Part shown: positions 1-6,922 of the stretch, one piece after another
Position numbering within the stretch: position 1 is the stretch's first letter
Layout of the letters: the number at the start of each line of letters is the position of its first letter
Assembly (NCBI GenBank): GCA_030145015.1
Contig: JAQYWI010000084.1
Coordinates: forward strand, 1-22,273
DNA: 22,273 nucleotides
Direction: 5' to 3'
DNA from: Desulfobacterales bacterium
GTDB taxonomy: Bacteria; Desulfobacterota; Desulfobacteria; Desulfobacterales; JAHEIW01
Translations under genes and position numbers: made by a program
Notes under the pieces: model-generated
Databases searched by the model: none
The model's input: only the letters and a program-made list of their open reading frames with translations
Told to the model about the DNA's origin: nothing

Positions 1-693
1 GGAAGCGCAAAAATCCGCGATATTTCTTCGATAACGGGGTTTCCATCGACCACGGTCCATCGTATCGCCGCTACCTTGGTGAAGCGGCAGTATTTTAGCC
101 AGGATCCGGTCACCAAAAATTATTCGCTGTCGCTTCGGTTCCTGGAACTCGGCACCAAAGTTCAGCAGCAATTCGATCTGCCCACCGTCGCACGACCGCA
201 TCTCCAAAAACTTATGTCTGAAACCGGGGAAAGCGCCAATCTGGCCATTTGGGATGGAGATAGTGTCGTGTATCTGGATCAGGTGCAAAGCAATAAATCC
301 ATGCTCAAGATTTTCACCCAGCGCGGAACGCGCGTTCCCCTTTACAGCACCGGGGTGGGGAAAGTGTTTTTGAGCCAGTGGAGTAGAACTGAACTGGATT
401 CATATCTAAATCGAACGCAGTTGACCCCCCATACACCCAACACCCTGGTCAGCCGTTCTAAAATCCTGAAAGAACTGGATCGGATTTCTACCCGGGGCTT
501 TTCGGTAGACAATGAAGAGATGGAGGCCGGCGTCCGGTGCGTGGCCGCACTCGTTTTCGACCACCGGCAGCAAATGGTGGCCGCTATTTCAATTTCCGGT
601 GCCGCCATGCGAATCACACCGGAACGTATAGAAAATATTGGAAAAAAGGTAAAGCAATGCGCTCTTGATATATCACGCGATCTGGGATTTTAA
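1..693 (+). CDS. IclR-family transcriptional regulator, 5' end outside window
   Basis: The reading frame is open from base 1, so the gene starts upstream of the window; an internal TTG at 76 is not the true start. The first codons encode the end of an IclR winged helix-turn-helix (DISSITGFPSTTVHRIAATL, then LVKRQYFSQDP), and the rest is the IclR effector-binding domain, including GTRVPLYSTGVGKVFL and a C-terminal half with GVRCVAAL and AAISISG. IclR proteins bind small acids or aromatics and usually control the adjacent catabolic operon. The stop lies 34 bp before the ThDP enzyme gene on the same strand, so it probably regulates the operon that follows and may be co-transcribed with it. The family is clear; the ligand is unknown. 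Confidence 0.93.
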   Translation, partial: GSAKIRDISSITGFPSTTVHRIAATLVKRQYFSQDPVTKNYSLSLRFLELGTKVQQQFDLPTVARPHLQKLMSETGESANLAIWDGDSVVYLDQVQSNKSMLKIFTQRGTRVPLYSTGVGKVFLSQWSRTELDSYLNRTQLTPHTPNTLVSRSKILKELDRISTRGFSVDNEEMEAGVRCVAALVFDHRQQMVAAISISGAAMRITPERIENIGKKVKQCALDISRDLGF

Positions 694-727
694 ATGAGCT
701 TATACAACCATACAAAGGAGATGGACG

Positions 728-2512
728 ATGCCTACGATGACTTCAATGGAAGCTGCGGTTAAAATTCTTGAAAGTGAGGGAGTCAAGAACATTTTTGGGA
801 TCCCCGGTGCCGGTATCCTTCCTTTTTACCACGCACTTAAGGATCTCGGAAGCATTAAACATATGATCACGCGACACGAAGAAAGCGCTATCCATATGGC
901 GGACGGCTACGCCAGGGCGATCGGTGCGGTCGGCGTCTGTGCGGCCACTTCAGGCCCCGGAGCCAGTAATTTTGTGACCGGCTTATACACGGCCCAGGTA
1001 GACTCCATACCCATTTTGGCCATTACCGGGCAGAACGTCCGGGCCCAACTGGGTCGTGAAGCCTTTCAGGCGGTTGACATTGCCGAAATCGTAAAACCGG
1101 TCACCAAAAAGGCGTATTGCGTTAAGGATGGCGGCATGGTTCCGTGGGTTTTTCGCGAGGCCTTTAAAATTATGCCGGAGGGTCGGCCCGGGCCGGTCCT
1201 GATCGACTTACCCCTGGATGTTCAAAAAGAAGAGATCGAATACGACCCCGAAACGGATGCGCCCTTACCCATATTTCGCTCGCCACCCCACCCCAAACAG
1301 GTGGCTAAGGCCCTGGACATGATCCTGGAAGCCGAATCACCCGTCATGCTGCTGGGCGGCGGTGTGATCCTTGCCGATGCCTGCGATGAATTTCGAGCGG
1401 TGGCCGAGGCGCTGCAGGTTCCGGTGGTTGCTTCTTATATGGGTAAAAGCGGAATTCCGTGGAATCATCCCCTGATGGCCGGTCAGGTCGGCATCCAATG
1501 CAACACCCCATCCGGCAACAAGGTGTTTCTTGATTCCACGCTTGTCCTTGCCGTCGGAGCGCGATTCAATGACCGTCACACCGGTAACATCAGCGTGTAC
1601 AAAGGCGATCGAAAATTTATTCATGTGGATGTTGATCCCGCCCAGCTGGGCAAGAATCTGGCACCGGACCTGGGTATCTGCGCCGATGCAAAACTGACCC
1701 TGCAGGCTTTATTGGAAGAAATTCAGCGCCGCAAGGTTAAACCGCGGCCCGTTGATCTCAAAATTCCGCAGGTTCGGTCCGAAATGGAACGAAAAACCGA
1801 TTATGACGATATGCCCATCAAACCTCAAAGAGTGTTCAAGGAAATCAATGAATTTTTTGATGAAGAAACGGTTTTTGTAACCTGCATCGGGCTGAATCAG
1901 ATCTGGTCCGGCCAGTTGCAGAAGATTACAAAACCGCGGCATTATCTGGATTGCGGAGGCGCCGGGCCGCTGGGATGGGATATGCCCGCATCCATCGGCG
2001 CCAAAATCGCCCGTCCCGACAAACAGGTCGTAACCGTTGTGGGCGACTATGGATTTCAATTCTGCATGGATGCACTGCCTGTGGCCGTGATGTACAAAGT
2101 GCCCTTTATCATTATCGTGCTCAACAATGGGTTTCTGGGTCTCATTCGTCAGGCCGAAAAGTACATGTACGAGATGGAATATGAAGTCGAAATATGCTAC
2201 GACTGCTTTCAGGAATGCACCTATGAAGAATTACCCAAGATGGCAGAGGCAGGGACGGGTACCGCCGTTGGAAGTCTGGAACCGGGAGAAGTCGCCTATA
2301 TCCCCGAAAACGAGGGCAGGGGATTTAATTTTGTAAAGTTTGCAGAAGCCTGTGGGGCCGCCGGTGAGCGGGTTCACGATCCCAAGGAAATTGCGACCGT
2401 ACTCAAGCGGGCAGTTGAATCGGGCATTCCCTATGTCGTTGAGATTATTTTGGAAAAGGATACGGATTGTTCCATGGGCGTTTCCATCGACGCCATCAGA
2501 GAATTTGAATAA
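728..2512 (+). CDS. Glyoxylate carboligase-like ThDP-dependent enzyme with a canonical Glu51
   Basis: This 594-residue protein has the length and layout of acetolactate synthase-type ThDP enzymes and, from memory, resembles glyoxylate carboligase (Gcl, about 593 aa) most closely along its whole length. The N-terminal PYR domain has FGIPGAGILPFY and HMADGYARA, a central domain has LLGGGVILADA and DRHTGN, and the PP domain has GDYGFQF and LNNGFLGLIRQ, corresponding to GDF and NNAYLGLIRQ in Gcl. Gcl is known for Val51 in place of the ThDP-activating Glu; here residue 51 is Glu (RHEESA). Relative to Gcl there is an insertion of roughly 29 residues near 490-530 containing C490, C493 and C497. AAAGGAG precedes the ATG. 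The dehydrogenase starts 40 bp downstream. A 2-oxoacid decarboxylase/carboligase is likely; the substrate is uncertain. Confidence 0.85.
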   Translation: MPTMTSMEAAVKILESEGVKNIFGIPGAGILPFYHALKDLGSIKHMITRHEESAIHMADGYARAIGAVGVCAATSGPGASNFVTGLYTAQVDSIPILAITGQNVRAQLGREAFQAVDIAEIVKPVTKKAYCVKDGGMVPWVFREAFKIMPEGRPGPVLIDLPLDVQKEEIEYDPETDAPLPIFRSPPHPKQVAKALDMILEAESPVMLLGGGVILADACDEFRAVAEALQVPVVASYMGKSGIPWNHPLMAGQVGIQCNTPSGNKVFLDSTLVLAVGARFNDRHTGNISVYKGDRKFIHVDVDPAQLGKNLAPDLGICADAKLTLQALLEEIQRRKVKPRPVDLKIPQVRSEMERKTDYDDMPIKPQRVFKEINEFFDEETVFVTCIGLNQIWSGQLQKITKPRHYLDCGGAGPLGWDMPASIGAKIARPDKQVVTVVGDYGFQFCMDALPVAVMYKVPFIIIVLNNGFLGLIRQAEKYMYEMEYEVEICYDCFQECTYEELPKMAEAGTGTAVGSLEPGEVAYIPENEGRGFNFVKFAEACGAAGERVHDPKEIATVLKRAVESGIPYVVEIILEKDTDCSMGVSIDAIREFE

Positions 2513-2552
2513 AACCTAAGTTGAGCTAAAGAATATCGGGAGGTAGATAAAA

Positions 2553-3836
2553 ATGTCAGATCTAAACGAAAGCGCCTCGGCGCTATTAAAAGAATTTAAG
2601 GGGAATTCCTATGCATTCGGCAGCGGCATATTGGATGAAGCACCTGGAAGATTCGCCGCTGAGCTTGGCAAGAAGGTTATGTTTGTCGGGCCGATAGAAG
2701 AAGAATGGTTTCAGCCGATCAAAGATCGAATTTTAAAATCTCTGGATAAAGCCGGTGCCGAAATGGTGGACATTGTCCGGTCCGCAGCTCCAAATGCACC
2801 CTTTGTAGATGTCTACCGTATCCACAGCCACATCATGCACAAAAAACCCGACGTCCTGGTGGTGGCCGATGGCGGTTCAGGCATCGATGCCACCAAGGCG
2901 GCCGCCATGCTGGCCTCATTGGGCGATATTCAACCCGAAATCGATCCCTTTTTCGGCGTTGGGCAGGTGACCAAAGTATGTGAAGAATCCGGCCGTAAGA
3001 TTCTGCCTGTGGTGGCGGTCATGATGGCGGCCAGCTCCGGTGCGCATTTGACGAAGTATTCCAACATCACCGATCCGGTCATCGGCCAGAAAAAACTGAT
3101 TGTGGACGAAGCCATTATCCCGCCGCGCTGTGTTTTTGACTACGATATCACAACCACACAGCCCATGAGCCTGACCCTGGACGGCGGCTTCGATGGGATT
3201 GCCCACTGTTTGGAAGTTTATTTCGGTGCGCCGCCCGAAATCGAAGACAAAACCCGCCAGATCGCCGAACTTGGGATCGAAGCCCTTATAAAGGGCCTCT
3301 CCGGGGTAAAAAAAGACCCTGCCGACAAAAATGCAAGGACGCTTTTGGGATTGGGTACCGATCTGGGCGGTTACGCCATCATGGTTGGCGGCACTTCCGG
3401 TCCGCACCTCAACAGCTTTTCGCTGGTAGATGTACTCAGTCATGGTCGTGCCTGTGCGTTGATGAACCCCTATTACACGGTCTTCTTCGCACCGGCCATC
3501 GAAAACAAATTGCAGACAATCGGTGCTATTTACAAAAAGTATGGCTATATTGATGAAGACATAAATGCCCTGTCCGGCCGCGAACTGGGACTGGCGGTGG
3601 CCAGAGGCATGGTTAAGTTCAGCACGTTCGTGGGATTTCCCACCTGCCTGAGCGACGTCCAGGGTTTCGGCAAAGAGCACATCAAGCGCTGTCTCATCGC
3701 TGCAAAGGACCCGCAACTGGAAATGAAGCTGAAGAATATGCCGGTCCCCCTCAACGCCGGTCTGGTGGATGAATTTATGGGACCGATCCTGGAAGCCGCC
3801 TGGGACGGTAAGTTGGAAAAAATAAAAAATATGTAA
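2553..3836 (+). CDS. Iron-containing alcohol dehydrogenase family protein
   Basis: This 427-residue protein belongs to the Fe-ADH/dehydroquinate synthase-like fold. The nucleotide-binding turn is DGGSGIDATKAA (about residues 107-118), in place of the usual GGGSxxDxAK. The first metal-ligand pair is present as D214 and H218 (FDGIAHCLEVYF). The second region reads GPHLNSFSLVDVLSHGRA with H285 and H298; aligned by hand with E. coli FucO, H298 matches the last metal His, while the His263 position appears to be Gly and the other His is shifted by two. It may interconvert a hydroxy acid or aldehyde with its alcohol or oxo form for the flanking enzymes, for example as a tartronate-semialdehyde-type reductase; this is inference. 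GGGAGG lies upstream of the ATG. Confidence 0.85.
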   Translation: MSDLNESASALLKEFKGNSYAFGSGILDEAPGRFAAELGKKVMFVGPIEEEWFQPIKDRILKSLDKAGAEMVDIVRSAAPNAPFVDVYRIHSHIMHKKPDVLVVADGGSGIDATKAAAMLASLGDIQPEIDPFFGVGQVTKVCEESGRKILPVVAVMMAASSGAHLTKYSNITDPVIGQKKLIVDEAIIPPRCVFDYDITTTQPMSLTLDGGFDGIAHCLEVYFGAPPEIEDKTRQIAELGIEALIKGLSGVKKDPADKNARTLLGLGTDLGGYAIMVGGTSGPHLNSFSLVDVLSHGRACALMNPYYTVFFAPAIENKLQTIGAIYKKYGYIDEDINALSGRELGLAVARGMVKFSTFVGFPTCLSDVQGFGKEHIKRCLIAAKDPQLEMKLKNMPVPLNAGLVDEFMGPILEAAWDGKLEKIKNM

Positions 3837-3846
3837 GCACCCGACA

Positions 3847-3900
3847 TTTTTCCGCCGATGGCGGTAAAATCCAAGCCACCCGCTGCGCGGGTGGTCGTTG
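3847..3900. repeat. 54-bp dispersed hairpin repeat, copy 1
   Basis: This sequence is nearly identical (3 mismatches in 54 bp) to the reverse complement of 10498-10551. It contains two palindromes, a short one (CCGCCGATGGCGG) and a strong one (CCACCCGCTGCGCGGGTGG). It fills most of the gap between the dehydrogenase and the LarA-like gene, so it could modulate transcript stability or partial termination inside the operon, like a REP element. Confidence 0.8.
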
Positions 3901-3915
3901 ACTCCGGAGGACGTT

Positions 3916-5343
3916 ATGGATGACAGAATAGCCGCGGTTATTAAAAGTGCTGACATCAGAGATTGGAAGACAATTAGCGTAGAGTTCGGGGATGCGTTTT
4001 TTGATGTTTCGGTTCCGCCCCAATGTGATGTCCTTCACATGAAAAGAATGCCTTGCCTGGCCCATTCTGCAGACGAAATCTCAAAGGCCTTAAACAATCC
4101 CATCGCATCACCGACTTTACCTGAAATCATCCAGTCAAAAGGCAAACCTGCGGCTGAATTAAGCGTTTGTGTTACCGTCTCTGATATCACACGTCCGGCA
4201 CCATACAGCGGAGAAAATGGAATTTTGCGGCCGCTTTTTAAAATCGTTGAGCAGTCAGGTGTGAAGCGGGAAAACATCGTCATTGTCATCGGCAACGGCA
4301 TGCACCGGCCGAGCACCCCGGAAGAAAGAATTCAGATGTATGGCCAGGATGTGGTCGATAATTATCGAATTGTGGACCATGACTGTGAGGACATGTCTTC
4401 CCTGGTCCTGGCCGCCCACACCAAACGCGGGACCGACGTGCATTTAAATAAAATATTCTACAACGCCGATGTTAAGATCATAACGGGTCTGGTAGAAAGC
4501 CATTTTATGGCGGGGGTCTCGGGTGGCAGAAAAGCGGTCTGCCCGGCTCTGGTGAACACCAAAACCATTCAGAAATTTCACAGCGTGGATTTTCTTGAAG
4601 ATCCCAAAGCCACCAATTTAATCCTTGAGGGGAATCCCTGTCATGAGGAGTCACTGGAAGTCGCAAAAACGGTCGGTGTCGATTTTATGATCAGCACAAC
4701 CCTCGATAACAATTTGTGTATTACCGGAGTTTTTGCCGGACATCTGGTTGAAGCTCACCTGGCGGCTGTTGAGGCCATGCGTGAATTTGTCCAAATACCG
4801 ATTGATGAACCCTATGATGTCGTATTGACCAATGGGAGTTATGTGGGCAGAGACCACTATCAAAGTGTTAAGGCCGCCGTCAATGCCATGCCGGCCGTCA
4901 AGGAAAACGGCTTGATCGTTATGGTTGTCAACAACTGCGATTCCGAACCCATCGGTTCGCAGGAATATAAAACATTGCTGCATCTTTTCAAAATCTTAGG
5001 ACCGGATGGATATGTTTCGATTTTAAAACACCCGGACTGGATTTTTACAAAGGATCAGTGGGAGCCCGAAATGTGGGGAAAGCCCATTCGCAAAGTGGGT
5101 AAAGACGGGTTGATATATTGTGCGCCGCAAATACCCGCAGAAGATTTTAAAATAATCCCCGGCCTAAGCGGATATGAATTTATCGAAAAAACTGCGGATT
5201 TTGATTCCATGAAGGCAAAGGCCGCAGCCATGTTTCAGAACGCTGTAATTTACGCCGAACATCATCCCAGATTCAACGGGAGAAAACCCACTTTCGCAAT
5301 TATCGCCGAAGGTCCCTACGCAATCCCGATGGCCAAATCATAA
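3916..5343 (+). CDS. LarA-family nickel-pincer racemase/epimerase (lactate racemase-like)
   Basis: This protein has 475 residues from the ATG at 3916, chosen because GGAGG ends 5 bp upstream; an in-frame TTG at 3898 would add six residues. Positions known from Lactiplantibacillus LarA recur with constant spacing: D90 and R93 (LarA D72, R75), H130 (H108), H196 (H174), K206 (K184, the cofactor attachment Lys), H222 (H200, Ni ligand) and K319 in YQSVKA (K298). Motifs include VSDITRPAP, GNGMHRPST, SHFMAGVSGGRK and LEGNPCHEE. The active site therefore looks intact for the nickel-pincer nucleotide cofactor; the LarBCE synthesis genes are not in the window. The family racemizes or epimerizes several 2-hydroxyacids, so the substrate is open. 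It is the last gene of the operon. Confidence 0.9.
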   Translation: MDDRIAAVIKSADIRDWKTISVEFGDAFFDVSVPPQCDVLHMKRMPCLAHSADEISKALNNPIASPTLPEIIQSKGKPAAELSVCVTVSDITRPAPYSGENGILRPLFKIVEQSGVKRENIVIVIGNGMHRPSTPEERIQMYGQDVVDNYRIVDHDCEDMSSLVLAAHTKRGTDVHLNKIFYNADVKIITGLVESHFMAGVSGGRKAVCPALVNTKTIQKFHSVDFLEDPKATNLILEGNPCHEESLEVAKTVGVDFMISTTLDNNLCITGVFAGHLVEAHLAAVEAMREFVQIPIDEPYDVVLTNGSYVGRDHYQSVKAAVNAMPAVKENGLIVMVVNNCDSEPIGSQEYKTLLHLFKILGPDGYVSILKHPDWIFTKDQWEPEMWGKPIRKVGKDGLIYCAPQIPAEDFKIIPGLSGYEFIEKTADFDSMKAKAAAMFQNAVIYAEHHPRFNGRKPTFAIIAEGPYAIPMAKS

Positions 5344-5351
5344 AGAAAAAA

Positions 5352-5690
5352 TCATCTTTTATCCTGCGCCTTTCTAAGCCGGATTAAGACACTGTATAAC
5401 CCCTTGCGCTTGAGTTCATCAAAATTTTCAAATACAGCTTCTTCAAGTAATCTAAATTCCGGAAGAGACCAGCGCGCGTACATTTGAAGATAATCTCCAA
5501 ATGTTGATTTAGAAAAATCAAGACGCCGATGTGCCTGCCGCCACTCACCGGTATGCTCAAGTTCGTGTAAATTTAAAACCATCTTGATCATCTCCTTCAG
5601 CGCTGCATCCTGAACTTCTTTAAGCACTTCAGCATTCAACTGTTTCCAGTGTTCTGGATCTTCGGTGCTGATCGGAATTATTTTAGCCAT
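5352..5690 (-). CDS. Hypothetical protein, charged and helical, 112 aa
   Basis: I do not recognise a family. The protein is soluble and rich in Glu, Lys and Leu, with predicted helices throughout (HELEHTGEWRQAHRRLDF, then ARWSLPEFRLLEEAVFENF) and a basic C-terminus. It has no signal peptide and no cysteines. AAAGGAG sits at good distance upstream of the ATG, and codon use resembles the neighbours, so it is probably a real gene. It is transcribed toward the LarA-like gene, with the two stop codons only 8 bp apart, so the two transcripts probably overlap at their 3' ends. Confidence 0.7.
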   Translation of the reverse strand: MAKIIPISTEDPEHWKQLNAEVLKEVQDAALKEMIKMVLNLHELEHTGEWRQAHRRLDFSKSTFGDYLQMYARWSLPEFRLLEEAVFENFDELKRKGLYSVLIRLRKAQDKR

Positions 5691-5792
5691 ACAACCAACT
5701 CCTTTCGTTGCCTAACGTAGAGCATCTATTTCCTCATATCAACAGTGTTTTTGCACGCTGCGGTGACTTATTGACATTTGAGATCCTTTAAA

Positions 5793-5954
5793 CTAGTGTG
5801 TCCCAGAAATATTGCTAAAAAATTATTAAGTACTGAGGCGTGCTATCCATGCGTCATTCCCGCGCAGGCGGGAATCCAGGCGGCTTTGAACTGGACTCCC
5901 GCCTGCGCGGGAGTGACAATCATTTTGTAATTTATTTGTAGGACACAGCACTGG
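5793..5954. mobile_element. MITE-like inverted-repeat element, family 1, copy 1
   Basis: The ends are imperfect inverted repeats: CTAGTGTGTCCCAGAAATA on the left, and a right arm ending TTTGTAGGACACAGCACTGG. The arms resemble those of the element at 6570-6795, with shared core GTGYTGYGTCCYACAA. There is no ORF inside. The centre is a separate palindrome (5853-5917). Most of the 337 bp between 5690 and 6028 is this element; nothing else is visible there apart from the nitroreductase ribosome binding site. Confidence 0.6.
5853..5917. repeat. Long REP-like palindrome
   Basis: GTCATTCCCGCGCAGGCGGG on the left pairs with a right arm ending CCCGCCTGCGCGGGAGTGAC, with an internal ATCCAG/CTGGAC pair around a short loop. 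Palindromes starting GTCATTCCCGCG are a common dispersed repeat type in many proteobacterial genomes (from memory). It is nested in the family 1 element. Confidence 0.75.
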
Positions 5955-6027
5955 ATGGCCTAATACCAACATCATCATTATCATATGTCCAAAGTTCACA
6001 GACATCCCTTTTTCCAGGAGGTTAAAC

Positions 6028-6573
6028 ATGTTTCTATCACTAGCGCAAAATCGAAGAAGTATCCGGAAATACAGCGATAAGCAGGTCGAGCCTGAGAAAA
6101 TCGATTCAATCGTAGAGGCGGTGCTGCGCGCACCAACATCCAGGGGTCGAAATTCATGGGAATTTGTCATTGTGACAGATCCCGGTTTGCTGGACAAGCT
6201 TTCCCGTTCAAGACCGCATGGCGCATCTCATCTAAAAGACGCTGTTCTGGGAATCGTGGTATTAGGCAACCCGCAAATAAGTGACGTCTGGATTGAGGAT
6301 GCATCGATCGCGTCTATCTATATCCATCTGGCCGCAACAGCGCTCGACCTCGGGAGTTGCTGGATCCAAATCAGGGAAAGGCAACACAACGACACGCAAA
6401 CTGCGGAAGGGTATATCGCCGAAGTACTGAACCTTGCAGCGCATCTCAAGGTGGAATCCATAATTGCCATCGGCTATCCGGCGGAAAGCAAGTCTGCCCA
6501 CCCGAAAGAAGGCCTGCCTTACGATAAAGTATCGCTCAACAATTATGGTGCGCCGTATTCTGCAGGCCCTTAA
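6028..6573 (+). CDS. Nitroreductase-family FMN protein
   Basis: This 181-residue protein has the usual length of small nitroreductases. The FMN phosphate-binding start is RRSIRKYSDKQV (residues 9-20), followed by LRAPTSRGRNSWEFVIV (about 34-50), a helical middle, GSCWIQIRER and the C-terminal IAIGYPAE segment. The family reduces nitro groups, flavins, quinones or related acceptors with NAD(P)H as a dimer; a specific substrate cannot be assigned. AGGAGG precedes the ATG. The gene stands alone and is flanked on both sides by related inverted-repeat elements; its TAA stop lies inside the left arm of the downstream one. Confidence 0.88.
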   Translation: MFLSLAQNRRSIRKYSDKQVEPEKIDSIVEAVLRAPTSRGRNSWEFVIVTDPGLLDKLSRSRPHGASHLKDAVLGIVVLGNPQISDVWIEDASIASIYIHLAATALDLGSCWIQIRERQHNDTQTAEGYIAEVLNLAAHLKVESIIAIGYPAESKSAHPKEGLPYDKVSLNNYGAPYSAGP

Positions 6574-6795
6574 TGCTGGTGTTGCGTCCCACAAGTAATT
6601 TGCAAAATTAAATTTCAGGTGTCAGTCTCCCCGTTCAAAGGTTTAGGCTGGCTACTGGCGGCTGGTCACTGGCTGCTTGTCTCTGGCTCGGCCAGCAGCA
6701 AGAAGCCAGTCGCCAGGGGCCTGACACCCGAAACCTGAAACCTAAAACAGGACCGTGTTTTGTAAATTACTTGTGGGACGCAACACTAGTATTAA
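6570..6795. mobile_element. MITE-like inverted-repeat element, family 1, copy 2
   Basis: The 38-bp terminal inverted repeats (6570-6607 and 6758-6795) have 3 mismatches and share GTGTTGCGTCCCACAAGTAA. A second, inner inverted repeat contains GGTGTCAG and CTGACACC. There is no ORF. The left arm overlaps the nitroreductase stop codon. The rest of the gap to 6922 shows only an imperfect hairpin at about 6854-6902, which may serve as a terminator for the selenoprotein gene on the minus strand. Confidence 0.75.
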
Positions 6796-6922
6796 ATCTT
6801 CCTCGGCAGAGAAGGGGGCCTTTATTCGATTTTGAACGGTGGAATTTGGGATTTATTGAAATAGCGCCCGGGGATTAAACCCATAGGCGCTCTGTTTCAA
6901 ACTAAAATCTGTTTTTAAGAAA

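Noticed and set aside
3898..3915. Upstream TTG start for the LarA-like gene
   Set aside because: The ribosome binding site GGAGG lies between the TTG and the ATG at 3916, so translation should start at the ATG.
2916..3956. Long minus-strand ORF (346 codons) opposite the dehydrogenase gene
   Set aside because: It lies antisense to a clear Fe-ADH gene and extends into a repeat; the translation has no recognisable motifs and looks like a frame shadow.
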